The translations under genes were made by a program, and so were the position numbers. Source: Haloechinothrix alba (lineage in GTDB: Bacteria > Actinomycetota > Actinomycetes > Mycobacteriales > Pseudonocardiaceae). From it: a DNA stretch of 64,000 bases. Of this stretch, positions 18,211-25,620 are shown piece by piece (positions within the stretch are counted from its first letter, which is position 1; every line of letters begins with the position of its first letter). Location of the stretch: positions 1 to 64,000 of the forward strand of contig NZ_FZNW01000021.1 of NCBI RefSeq assembly GCF_900188115.1, written 5' to 3'. The notes under the pieces are model-generated. The model was not told the DNA's origin and did no database searches. It saw only the letters and a list, made by a program, of their open reading frames with translations.

Positions 18211-18806
18211 CCGTCCTCCCCGGCACCTTCCGGGCTGGGCAGGCTCGGGCGATCGGTCGGGTACAGCCCGACAAGCAGGCCGTAGCTGACCTCGCCCGAC
18301 CGCGGTTCGCGGACGAACTCGTCGACGAGCTCGTGGAGCCTGCGTTTCCACTCCTCCGCGCGCTCGGCGGGGATCCGGACGTGACGCAACCCGACCGTCT
18401 GCGGTAACTGGGACCCGGCGGGTACGTGAGCGACCTCGGAGGAGGCGATCTCCATGGTGCGCTGGGGCTGGTTCGTGGCCTCCCCGATGCGGTCGAAGAG
18501 GAACACGCGCGCGGTGCGGCCGTAGTAGATCGCGTCGATCGCCCGAACTCGCTTGGTACGCACCACGCGCACCAGGCCCGCGTCGGCGAGCGTCTTGAGG
18601 TGGTGGCCGATGGTGCCTTTCGGCTTGCCGAGCGCCTGCGCCAGGTCGGAGGTGGTCGCTGCGCGTTCCAGCAGCAGGTTGACGATGTCGGCGCGGGTCT
18701 CGTCGAAGAGCGCGCGGTACTGCCGTGGATGGGTGAGCTCCAGCTGCTCGTCCAGGTCGTAGTCCGGCGCCGAAGTATGGTCGGCCGATGCCGTACAGTC
18801 TGCCAT
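18207..18806 (-). CDS. ArsR-like helix-turn-helix regulator
   Basis: 199 residues. The winged helix (ADIVNLLLERAATTSDLAQA, then LGKPKGTIGHHLKTLADAGL) is of the ArsR/HTH_20 type, with no metal-binding cysteine pair. The C-terminal half carries a domain often found with MFS exporters. It was co-transcribed with the now broken MFS gene. An inverted repeat just upstream of its start is the likely autoregulatory operator. Confidence 0.85.
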   Translation of the reverse strand: MADCTASADHTSAPDYDLDEQLELTHPRQYRALFDETRADIVNLLLERAATTSDLAQALGKPKGTIGHHLKTLADAGLVRVVRTKRVRAIDAIYYGRTARVFLFDRIGEATNQPQRTMEIASSEVAHVPAGSQLPQTVGLRHVRIPAERAEEWKRRLHELVDEFVREPRSGEVSYGLLVGLYPTDRPSLPSPEGAGEDG

Positions 18807-18812
18807 AGCAGA

Positions 18813-18834
18813 ATGGTCGGCAATTACCGACCAT
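18813..18834. promoter_or_regulatory. Inverted-repeat operator upstream of the ArsR gene
   Basis: ATGGTCGG and CCGACCAT form a perfect 8-bp inverted repeat around a 6-base AT-rich centre, starting 7 bases upstream of the ArsR start codon at 18806. The position and form fit a binding site for that regulator. Confidence 0.55.
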
Positions 18835-18897
18835 ATGTCAACCCTCGGTGGGTTCCGGAGGTGAGCGGGTGCGGAGCGGGTATGGGCCCGACCGCGT

Positions 18898-19206
18898 TCA
18901 GCTCACCTGCGACGATCCCGACGCGAGTACGATCGCCAGCTCACCCGCCGGTAACCTGCGGCTCCGGGGAGTGGCGCGGAGCGCCTCGCGGTGCGCGCGG
19001 GCGATCTGGTCCGGCGCGCTTCCCGGCTCGCGCGCCTCGCCTGCGGTGAGCCCGAGCATGTCCAGCAGCTGCTCGAGGTCCCCGGAGTCCGTAGCGTGTG
19101 CGGCGACGGTCCGTACCGCCCGGGAACGCTCCGCATCGGTCGTCCCTGGCGGGCCCACCACGGCCTGCGGGTTCTGCTCGTTGTGCACGGCTCCATGGTC
19201 GCTCAC
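18898..19206 (-). CDS. Small protein of unknown function behind a DosR box
   Basis: 102 residues from a GTG at 19206. It is soluble, rich in Ala, Arg and Glu, with a motif ATDSGDLEQLLDMLGL that could form two helices and a basic region DQIARAHREALRA. I do not recognise a named family. Its start lies 19 bases from a DosR-box-like sequence. That, together with the typical third-position GC of the frame, supports a real dormancy-induced gene. Confidence 0.6.
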   Translation of the reverse strand: MSDHGAVHNEQNPQAVVGPPGTTDAERSRAVRTVAAHATDSGDLEQLLDMLGLTAGEAREPGSAPDQIARAHREALRATPRSRRLPAGELAIVLASGSSQVS

Positions 19207-19224
19207 CGGGCACCGCGGGCACAG

Positions 19225-19238
19225 TGGCCGAAAGTCCC
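19225..19238 (-). promoter_or_regulatory. Candidate DosR box
   Basis: TGGCCGAAAGTCCC differs from the box at 14670-14683 by a single base and matches 11 of 14 positions of the DosR core. It lies directly upstream of the 102-aa gene. Confidence 0.55.
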
Positions 19239-19307
19239 TGGTTACAGGGTCCGTGTCCCCGGATCCGGTTCGGCGTGCCGGGGTGACGGGCCGAGGCGCA
19301 CCTGCGG

Positions 19308-20150
19308 TCAGCGCACCCGCAGCAGGACGTGGCGGATAGAGCCGTTGCGGGCACGCGACGCGGGCGCGACCCGCGACTCGCAACTCAACCCGAGCTCGGT
19401 CGCCAGGAGCGACACCGTGCTCAACGCGAGGCCGGCGCGTAGCCGTGCCTCCCGCTGATCGGTCCGCGTCGCCAGCGCGAACCACCGTTGATCCGGGGTC
19501 CGTGGTGTCTCGTCCGCGGGGAGCCGGGGTTGCGGCACGCGGATATCCGCGGCGGTACCCGCAGAGCGGGCCGGGCCGCCGGGACGGTCGAGATCCGGGT
19601 GATGGTGGATCGGGGTGAGCATGGTGCCCGCGACGGGGGGATACGCGCGCAGCGCCTCGATCCGGTCCGCGCGGCGGCCCGCGGCGGCGCGTTCCGGGCT
19701 CGCCGCGCGCGCGGAACCGTCGTGGTAGCGGCGTGCGATCGCTGCGGCCAGCCGGATGCTGTCGTCGGTCGGCTCTGCTTCGTGCAGGTATACGCGCGCG
19801 ATGATGGCGAGCCGCGCTGCCGGGAACGGCACGACGGTGGCGGCCCAGCCGAACGCCGCGAAGGCGACCATCAGATGGTGCAGCGCGGCACCGCAGCTGA
19901 CCAGCACACCCCGGTTCTCGCTGGTGCCGGTCCGCCGGGATACGGCGTGCAGCTCGATGGTCGTGCCCGTGACCCGGCAGTGCCACGGCCGATCGTGCAG
20001 CATCGATGGAGCGCACGCGGCCAGCATCACCGCTGACTCCACTGTGGAATGATTGGGAATCTCCCCTGCGAGCGGTTGAGCGGTGTAGCGCACTGTGGCG
20101 TTCAACGTATCGAGAACGTCGGGCGGTGGCACGGTGTGTGAGACCGTCAT
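19308..20150 (-). CDS. Acg-family nitroreductase-like protein
   Basis: 280 residues. It shows the same pattern as the gene at 14783: CAPSMLHDRPWHCRV, LVSCGAALHHLMVAFAAFG and a C-terminal half with TRTDQREARLRAGLALSTV. It is more divergent and shorter than Rv2032. The ATG at 20150 has GGAGGGG upstream; a further in-frame ATG at 20177 has no such signal. It is divergent from the hibernation-factor gene, and both may use the box at 20329. Confidence 0.8.
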   Translation of the reverse strand: MTVSHTVPPPDVLDTLNATVRYTAQPLAGEIPNHSTVESAVMLAACAPSMLHDRPWHCRVTGTTIELHAVSRRTGTSENRGVLVSCGAALHHLMVAFAAFGWAATVVPFPAARLAIIARVYLHEAEPTDDSIRLAAAIARRYHDGSARAASPERAAAGRRADRIEALRAYPPVAGTMLTPIHHHPDLDRPGGPARSAGTAADIRVPQPRLPADETPRTPDQRWFALATRTDQREARLRAGLALSTVSLLATELGLSCESRVAPASRARNGSIRHVLLRVR

Positions 20151-20328
20151 CGCACCCCTCCAATCGCTATCGATCACAGCACGCCGTTCGGGCCCCGGTA
20201 CAGGGTTGTTTCACTTCCCGTGCGAACGTGTATCTGTTCCGTAATAGCCCGTGCGCGGGGGCGCGGCCCGGTGCCACCGTGGCGCGGTGCCTCCCTCCGG
20301 CAGAACCGGCGAAGGTCCGCCGCGGTGA

Positions 20329-20342
20329 GGGCATTTCGACCC
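20329..20342. promoter_or_regulatory. Weak candidate DosR box
   Basis: Read on the minus strand this is GGGTCGAAATGCCC, which shares GGTCGAAA and CCC with the box at 14670. It scores 10 of 14 against the mycobacterial core. It lies in the divergent region between the nitroreductase (20150) and hpf-like (20434) genes. Confidence 0.4.
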
Positions 20343-20433
20343 TTCCGGGGCCTGCAGACCGACGGTTACGTTCCTTCTATGCGCTGGGCGTGCTGACCTG
20401 CACCGACCGCGCGCCGCCAGCTGGAGGAGCACC

Positions 20434-21252
20434 ATGACCGCGACACTGCCGCACGCGACCTACCGCCCGGTGCCGGACGTCCGGGTGACCGTGCGTGGGG
20501 CGGTGGAGAGCGGCACCGCCGACTACGCGGCCGCGCGCATCGCGGAGTTGATCACCGGTGATGCCTTGCCGGTGCTGGCGGCACGGGTCCGGCTCACGCG
20601 GTACTGGGAGGTCGCCGTGACGGGGCCGGTCATCGCCCAGACGAACGTGGACATCGACGGGTGGTTCGTCCGCGCACAAGCGAGCGCGCCGACCGGTCCG
20701 GACGCTGTCGACCGGGCCGTCGAGCGACTCCGGGAGCGGGTCGTGCGTGTCGCGGAGCTGCGCGGTGCGGGTTGGGGAGACAAGCTCCGGCACAGCGTCC
20801 GGGGGCGGGATGAGCTGACGATCCAGCGCATGGTGGGTGCGCGCCGCTCAGTGCGCAGTCCCAGCACGATCCGTACCAAGCGATGTCTCCCGGTCGTGTG
20901 CAGCGTGTCCGATGCCGCGTTCGACATGGACATCCGCGACTACAACTTTCACCTGTTCACCGAGCGGGAGAGCGGCCGGGACAGCGTCCTCTGGCGTGAC
21001 GGCAGCGGCGGTACGCGCCTCACCCATGGATCGCCGAGCGACCGTCATCGCAGCCGTGCGGCCCAGGACCCGGTCAGCTCCGGCGCGCTCGATGCGCCCG
21101 TGATCTCGCTGAGCACGGCCGAGCACCGGCTGGGCGCAGGCCGGTTGCCGTTCATCCCGTTCGTGGACATCGACACCAAGAACGTGAGCGTGCTCTACCG
21201 CCGCTACGACGGCCATTTCGGGCTGCTCACCGCGCAACCGGCCACCCGGTAA
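20434..21252 (+). CDS. HPF/S30AE-family ribosome hibernation factor (Rv0079-like)
   Basis: 272 residues. The N-terminal about 110 residues resemble the S30AE/HPF fold (VRVTVRGAVESGTADYAAAR). After a linker come two copies of the short C-terminal S30AE-like module, each around a conserved phenylalanine-rich turn (DYNFHLFTERESGRDSVLW and KNVSVLYRRYDGHFGLL). The length and layout match Rv0079, a DosR-controlled dormancy translation inhibitor in M. tuberculosis. It should bind the small ribosomal subunit and silence or dimerise ribosomes. GGAGGAGCACC precedes the ATG. Confidence 0.85.
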   Translation: MTATLPHATYRPVPDVRVTVRGAVESGTADYAAARIAELITGDALPVLAARVRLTRYWEVAVTGPVIAQTNVDIDGWFVRAQASAPTGPDAVDRAVERLRERVVRVAELRGAGWGDKLRHSVRGRDELTIQRMVGARRSVRSPSTIRTKRCLPVVCSVSDAAFDMDIRDYNFHLFTERESGRDSVLWRDGSGGTRLTHGSPSDRHRSRAAQDPVSSGALDAPVISLSTAEHRLGAGRLPFIPFVDIDTKNVSVLYRRYDGHFGLLTAQPATR

Positions 21253-21253
21253 C

Positions 21254-21288
21254 CACCGGCGCGTGCGGCGGAGCCGTGCGCGCCGGTG
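21254..21288 (+). terminator. GC-rich hairpin between hpf-like and hsp20-like genes
   Basis: A perfect 10-bp inverted repeat (21254-21263 with 21279-21288) lies directly after the stop at 21252. It could end or attenuate the upstream transcript before the small heat-shock gene. Confidence 0.5.
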
Positions 21289-21312
21289 ATCGACAATGAG
21301 GATGGACAAACC

Positions 21313-21675
21313 ATGACCGTGACCAGCCAGTCACAGCACGACACGGCGAAGGTGAGCGGGAATGCCGACCGGCCGGGCCCCGGGTACCCACCCGAGCTCG
21401 GTCACGTCGAGGAGTACTACACCGATGGCATGTACCTGGTTCACGTGACCGTTCCGGCCACGGGCTCGAAGGAGGACATCACGATCAGGACCTCCGGGGA
21501 CGCCCTGATGGTCACCATGAGGTGCGCGAGGGCACGGCACGGCGCGCTCACCAGGAGGGTCGGCCTGCCGCCCGGCGCGGACACCGGTGGTATCAGGGCC
21601 AGCTACAAGCCGGGGATGCTGGAGGTCCGGGTTCCGGTCGTGGCGGTCGGGCAACGCGGTGATGTGGCGAGCTGA
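21313..21675 (+). CDS. Hsp20/alpha-crystallin-like small heat-shock protein
   Basis: 120 residues. An ACD-like core runs from EYYTDGMYLVHVTVP to the closing motif YKPGMLEVRVPV, the G-x-L-x-V-x-x-P signature of the family. The N-terminal arm is short and there is little C-terminal extension. HspX (alpha-crystallin) is the best known DosR target in mycobacteria, which fits its place here. An alternative GTG start at 21286 lies inside the upstream hairpin, so the ATG at 21313 is preferred. Confidence 0.8.
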   Translation: MTVTSQSQHDTAKVSGNADRPGPGYPPELGHVEEYYTDGMYLVHVTVPATGSKEDITIRTSGDALMVTMRCARARHGALTRRVGLPPGADTGGIRASYKPGMLEVRVPVVAVGQRGDVAS

Positions 21676-21717
21676 GCCGTTCGCTGCCGGTTCCGGCCTG
21701 TGAGCTCGAGCGGCCCG

Positions 21718-22785
21718 TCAGCCGGTGGTCACGCCCGTGGACGGTCGGGGTAGCTCGACCCATGTGTTGCCGGGCGCGAGCTGTAGCTGCTCCCCGTCGT
21801 CGGTGCGCAGCTCGAACCGTTCGTTCTCGCCGCCCTTCGACCAGGTACCGGTCACGGAGGAACCGCCGGACAGGGCCACGAACGACCCCTCGCTGTCGAC
21901 GAGGTCCTGGATCGGCACCGGTTGCCCTCCGCCGTCGCCGATCTTGCCGGTCTCCGCCTCGGCCTCGATGACGACGACGTTGGTTGCGCTGACCCGCTCA
22001 CCGCCGGCCATCTCGTGTGCCCCGCGCTGGTGCTCGCGAAGGTACTGGCCGTTCTCCTCGTCGTAGGTCCACGTGATCGGGGAGCCACCGCCGTACGCGA
22101 GCTGCACCGATGCGCCGGAACCACCAGCCTGCTCGGCTGAGCTGGCCTCGTCCCCGGCCGGGTAGGAGAAGTACGGCTCGGGCGGCTCGGAGAAGTCCGT
22201 CAGGCCGAGCAGCTCGGGGGGATGGGCGAAGACGTGATCGGGCTGTGGACGTTCCTGGTTCAGGGTGTAGGCATTGCTTCCGGAGACGCGCTGGGTGCCG
22301 AGGTCGTCGAGCTCACCGGCGCCGTAGACGTAGTCCATGATCCACTCGGAGCCCATCGTGTTGCCGAAGGCTGGAGCTATCGGCCCGAGCAGGGGTGCGT
22401 CGGCGGGCCGCACCGAACGCACCGGACCGACCTCGTCGGGGAGGTCCGAGTGGAACACGGCGGCCAGCCGCGTGTAGTTCACGCCGAGGAACTCGACGAA
22501 CACGATGTCGGCACGGTCCACGCCCACCTGCGGGTGGGCCTGCTCGACGTCGGAGACCTTGACCGCCACGGCCGGGTGGTCGAGGTCGGACTCGTCGTCG
22601 ATCGCCTCACCGGTCAGCGGGGCACGCGGCGGTTCGGGTTCCTCCGTCTCCTGGGCCGTCGGTTCCGGCTGGGACGGTTCCGGGTCGTCGTCACCCAGAA
22701 GAACCACGAGGCCGATCACCGCGGCTGCGCCCATGGCAGCCACGATCAGGACAGCAAGGAGACTCTTCGCGCGACCGGTCACCAT
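21718..22785 (-). CDS. DUF3048 (YerB-like) membrane-anchored protein
   Basis: 355 residues. One N-terminal membrane segment (LLAVLIVAAMGAAAVIGLVV) is followed by an acidic Pro/Glu linker and then the DUF3048 region: HPAVAVKVSDVEQAHPQVG, VFVEFLGVNYTRLAAVFHS and VGPVRSVRPAD. The C-terminal DUF3048_C part ends near GNTWVELPRP. The bulk of the protein is outside the membrane. The function is unknown; homologues are common in Firmicutes and actinobacteria. It faces the Hsp20 gene. Confidence 0.85.
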   Translation of the reverse strand: MVTGRAKSLLAVLIVAAMGAAAVIGLVVLLGDDDPEPSQPEPTAQETEEPEPPRAPLTGEAIDDESDLDHPAVAVKVSDVEQAHPQVGVDRADIVFVEFLGVNYTRLAAVFHSDLPDEVGPVRSVRPADAPLLGPIAPAFGNTMGSEWIMDYVYGAGELDDLGTQRVSGSNAYTLNQERPQPDHVFAHPPELLGLTDFSEPPEPYFSYPAGDEASSAEQAGGSGASVQLAYGGGSPITWTYDEENGQYLREHQRGAHEMAGGERVSATNVVVIEAEAETGKIGDGGGQPVPIQDLVDSEGSFVALSGGSSVTGTWSKGGENERFELRTDDGEQLQLAPGNTWVELPRPSTGVTTG

Positions 22786-22930
22786 CGCCTCACTTCGTCC
22801 GGGGCAGCGGCAGCGGTGATCCTACCGCGCGTTGCGGGGTCGTGCCTGCCGTCGACATGCCTGCCGGGGAGGCGTTCCGGCGTGGCGGCATGGGGGCGTG
22901 CGCCGTGCCCCTGGTACGTGGGGAAGGGGA

Positions 22931-23332
22931 CTACACGCGGGCCGTGTGCGGTGTCTGATCGACGTACCGGGGCACGCTCCTGGCTTCCATGCGGTAGCGC
23001 AGCGCCCGCCGTAGTTGTGCCGGTGTGAGCCCGGCGAGCTCGGCGAACTGCTCCACGGACATCGGTTCGTTGCGCCACCGTTCGGATACGCGCTGGAGCT
23101 TAGCCGTCCACAGCTGCTCGTCGAGCCAGTTGCGCAGGCCGTGCGCGACGAGTTCCTCGCCGTGCTCGGGGCAGCACGCGTGGGTCAGACGCCTGCCGTC
23201 CAGCTCGGGCTCGGTCGGATGGAGGTAGCCGGAGTCGGGGACTTCGACCGGGTGGAGCCGAGCGACGGGGCATGCGCAGTACTCGCACGTGACGTCGGCA
23301 GGCCGCGCGGAAGCTTGGTCACGAAACTGCAT
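22931..23332 (-). CDS. Hypothetical protein with zinc-knuckle-like cysteines
   Basis: 133 residues. The N-terminal half carries CEYCACPVARLHPVEV and HACCPEHGEEL, which could bind a zinc ion. The C-terminal half (MSVEQFAELAGLTPAQLRRA) looks like a helix-turn-helix. I cannot name the family; it may be a small DNA-binding protein. The ATG at 23332 is preceded by GGGAAAGGG. It stands alone downstream of a 390-base gap. Confidence 0.6.
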   Translation of the reverse strand: MQFRDQASARPADVTCEYCACPVARLHPVEVPDSGYLHPTEPELDGRRLTHACCPEHGEELVAHGLRNWLDEQLWTAKLQRVSERWRNEPMSVEQFAELAGLTPAQLRRALRYRMEARSVPRYVDQTPHTARV

Positions 23333-23724
23333 GGGCAGCCCTTTCCCACGTCGTCTTCGGATAGTCGTGGAGGGCCGCCGAGGTCCGGGGCGACCGGCGC
23401 CTGCTGGCCGCTACCGGCGAGAACGAGCGGCGGCCGAGGCGCGCTGGAACCACCATAATAGGTCGTGGCCGGTCCGGCCGTATACGGCGAACGGGTGAAC
23501 ATGCGGTGTCGTGTGTCCGGCGGGTGCTTTCCCCTGCCACACGAAGCCGAGGCATATCGCGTTTCCCGCGAGTCGGTCGATGTTCGCGGTCGAGGTCGAT
23601 CGGTGGCCGGCACGAGGAGGATCGTCGCGGGGACGAACGTCCCGAACGGCGCGACCTGAATGCCCTTCCTGCGCGAGCGCTGCTCCGGACACAGTAGTTC
23701 TCGAACATCGTCGAAGGAGCACGG
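23333..23724. other. Intergenic region with the strongest DosR box
   Basis: No gene can be supported here; short frames on both strands lack ribosome binding sites and homology. It holds a well-formed DosR-like palindrome at 23630-23643 (separate entry), about 80 bases upstream of the decayed nitroreductase, and the divergent start region of the zinc-knuckle gene. Confidence 0.6.
23630..23643 (+). promoter_or_regulatory. Candidate DosR box (best match)
   Basis: GGGACGAACGTCCC matches 12 of 14 positions of the mycobacterial core, and its five-base arms (GGGAC/GTCCC) are symmetrical. It is followed by GAA, as in the extended 20-bp motif. It lies upstream of the nitroreductase pseudogene. Confidence 0.65.
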
Positions 23725-24119
23725 ATGGCAGGCTGGACAGACGCCGACCTCGCGGTACTCGAGCGTGCACTGAGCACCGCTCCCTCAGTGCACGACACGA
23801 TGCCGTGGGTCGTGGAAGCCGGGAGCGACCGCGTGGATCTGTTCGAATGGACCGACCGGCCGCTCACCACCGCGCCGACGGAGCCCTCCAGCGAGAGCTC
23901 GCCGCGTGGACAGGTGCTCGGGGCTCGCATGCTACGGGAAGCACCACCGTGAGTGGGGGTGACGCGTTGCCGTGGGCGGGTCTCGTGCGCCCCACGACCC
24001 GGATTCCGGACGTTCCCACGCTGGCCGGGCGGTACGCGGCCGAAGCCGAGCGGGAAACTTCGCCGCGCAACCTGCGCGGTTACCTGCGTCGAAACGAGAC
24101 TCGCGGGGCCATGCGGTGA
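23725..24119 (+). pseudogene. Decayed Acg-family nitroreductase
   Basis: A first frame from the ATG at 23725 gives an Acg-like N-terminus (LERALSTAPSVHDTMPWVVE, then DRVDLFEWTDRPL) and stops after 75 residues. A second frame then carries a later piece of the same family (QRELAAWTGARGSH, DALPWAGLVRPTTRIPD) to 24119. The central part is missing and the frame is shifted. AAGGAGC precedes the ATG, and the DosR box at 23630 is still intact, so it was probably once a dormancy gene. Confidence 0.7.
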
Positions 24120-24278
24120 GCATCGACGCGTCGAGCCCGCGCCGGCCAAGCGGTTCCTGTGCCGCGGGGCGCGTGACGGTCGCAGCGCGACGGTGGTACG
24201 GGCCGTTAGGCCGGTCGGTGTGCGACGCGTGATCGTGAGTGCGAGACTACCCGCGGGCGAAACGAAGGGACGGGTCGA

Positions 24279-24683
24279 ATGAGCGAGAGCACGATCACGG
24301 TGCGGCGGTTGACCGCGCTTTCCGGCGCGCTGCGCGTCGGGGTGGGGCTGTTCGCGCTGGCCAAGCCGAACACGCTGGTGACCCTGTGGGTGGGGCGCCT
24401 CCGCCCGCAGAAGTCGAGCGCGGTGCTCGGGAGGGCCCTCGGCGCGCGGGATGTCGCCATCGGCGCCGGCACGGTCACCAGCGCGTTCAGCGACCAACCG
24501 GTGACGGGTTGGCTCGTGGCCGGCGGCACGGCCGACGCCGTGGACGCCCTGGCCACCGTCGGCTCCTGGCGACGGCTGCCGCGTGTCCGGCGCGGTCTCG
24601 TGCTGGCGGCGGCCGGAGGCTCCACGGCCGCGGCGGCTGCGCTCGCCGCGTTGGTCGCATGGACGGAGGGCACGGGTCGCTGA
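24279..24683 (+). CDS. DUF4267-like small integral membrane protein
   Basis: 134 residues with about four hydrophobic segments. The conserved start RLTALSGALRVGVGLFALAKP and the pair GARDVAIGAGTV and VAGGTADAVDALA are typical of the DUF4267 group of small four-helix membrane proteins. The role is unknown. GAAGGGA lies ten bases upstream of the ATG. Alone on this strand, it follows the nitroreductase pseudogene. Confidence 0.75.
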   Translation: MSESTITVRRLTALSGALRVGVGLFALAKPNTLVTLWVGRLRPQKSSAVLGRALGARDVAIGAGTVTSAFSDQPVTGWLVAGGTADAVDALATVGSWRRLPRVRRGLVLAAAGGSTAAAAALAALVAWTEGTGR

Positions 24684-24816
24684 GCTTCCGGGGCGCCCGG
24701 GGAGTACGGGGCATTCCCGGGGAGTGCTCGGACCTCCGCGCCCGGTCGCATGGGGACGGGATATGGCGACCGGACGCCACGACGCCGCTGCCGGTGGTGC
24801 AGGCGCGGGATTGGCG

Positions 24817-25572
24817 CTACTGCGGGTGCGTCCTTGCGAGGTAGACGGTCGCGGTCGCCTCGCGGCCCTGCAGGGGGTTGGGGAACCGGACGACCTCGGC
24901 GCCTGCCTCGGCGAAGCACCCGGTGAGCGCTTCGGTGAACTCGTCGTCCGGCGGGTCGTTCGACCAGAGCGTGAACACCCCGCCGGGACGCAGGTGTGCC
25001 GCGAGGCGGCCGAGGCCCTCGGCCCGGTAGAACCCGGCATGGTCGGGGTGCAGCAGGTGACGCGGGGAATGGTCGATGTCGACGAGGACGGCGTCGAAGG
25101 TGCCGTTGTCCGTGGCGCCGGGCCGCAGGCCCGAACCCTGCTCGAGCAGCGTGAAGAAGTCGCCGTGCAGCATCGTGCACCGCGGGTCGGCTGCCAGCTC
25201 CGCACCGGCGGGAACCAGTCCACGCCGGTGCCACTCGATCACCTCGGCGAGAGCGTCGACGACGACCAGGGAACCGACCCGTTCGTCCCGGAGTGCGGCC
25301 AGCGCGGTGTAGCCGAGCCCGAGGCCGCCTACGGCGATGTCGAGCCCGGCTCCGCTCAGTTCCTCTAGCGCCCGGTGTGCGATGGCCTCCTCGGCCACGG
25401 TGAACAGGCTCGACATCAGGTACTCGTCATCGAGCTTGACCTCGTAGACCTCGCTGCCCACCGTGCCGTCCCAGCGCCGGCGCAGCACCAGCTCGCCCAT
25501 CGAGGTGTGCCGCCAGTCCAGCTCCTGGAACCGCGCGCTCATCGGGTTTGCCGCTGTCGTGGGGTCATCCAC
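24817..25572 (-). CDS. Spermidine-synthase-like methyltransferase-fold protein
   Basis: 251 residues. It has the Rossmann-type core of polyamine synthases: VGGLGLGYTALAALRD (the cofactor-binding glycine loop), VVVDALAEVIEWHRRG, and DAVLVDIDHSPRHLLHPDH. The usual aspartate proton-shuttle residues are not clear, so the reaction is uncertain and it may be an S-adenosylmethionine methyltransferase. A second ATG (25542) could be the true start. It is separated from the lipase gene on the same strand by 48 bases. Confidence 0.75.
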   Translation of the reverse strand: MDDPTTAANPMSARFQELDWRHTSMGELVLRRRWDGTVGSEVYEVKLDDEYLMSSLFTVAEEAIAHRALEELSGAGLDIAVGGLGLGYTALAALRDERVGSLVVVDALAEVIEWHRRGLVPAGAELAADPRCTMLHGDFFTLLEQGSGLRPGATDNGTFDAVLVDIDHSPRHLLHPDHAGFYRAEGLGRLAAHLRPGGVFTLWSNDPPDDEFTEALTGCFAEAGAEVVRFPNPLQGREATATVYLARTHPQ

Positions 25573-25620
25573 GAAGCTTAACGGGCCGTCGCCGGGAGGC
25601 AGGTGGGCGGAGGTGCTACG

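Noticed and set aside
23411-23652. Minus-strand open frame with a protein-like stretch (ICLGFVWQGKAPAGHTTPH)
   Set aside because: Third-position base use is mixed and there is no ribosome binding site or homology that I recognise; too weak to call a gene or pseudogene.
23319-25223. 634-residue open frame on the minus strand
   Set aside because: It crosses several better supported genes in other frames (zinc-knuckle gene, pseudogene, methyltransferase-like gene) and shows no domain.
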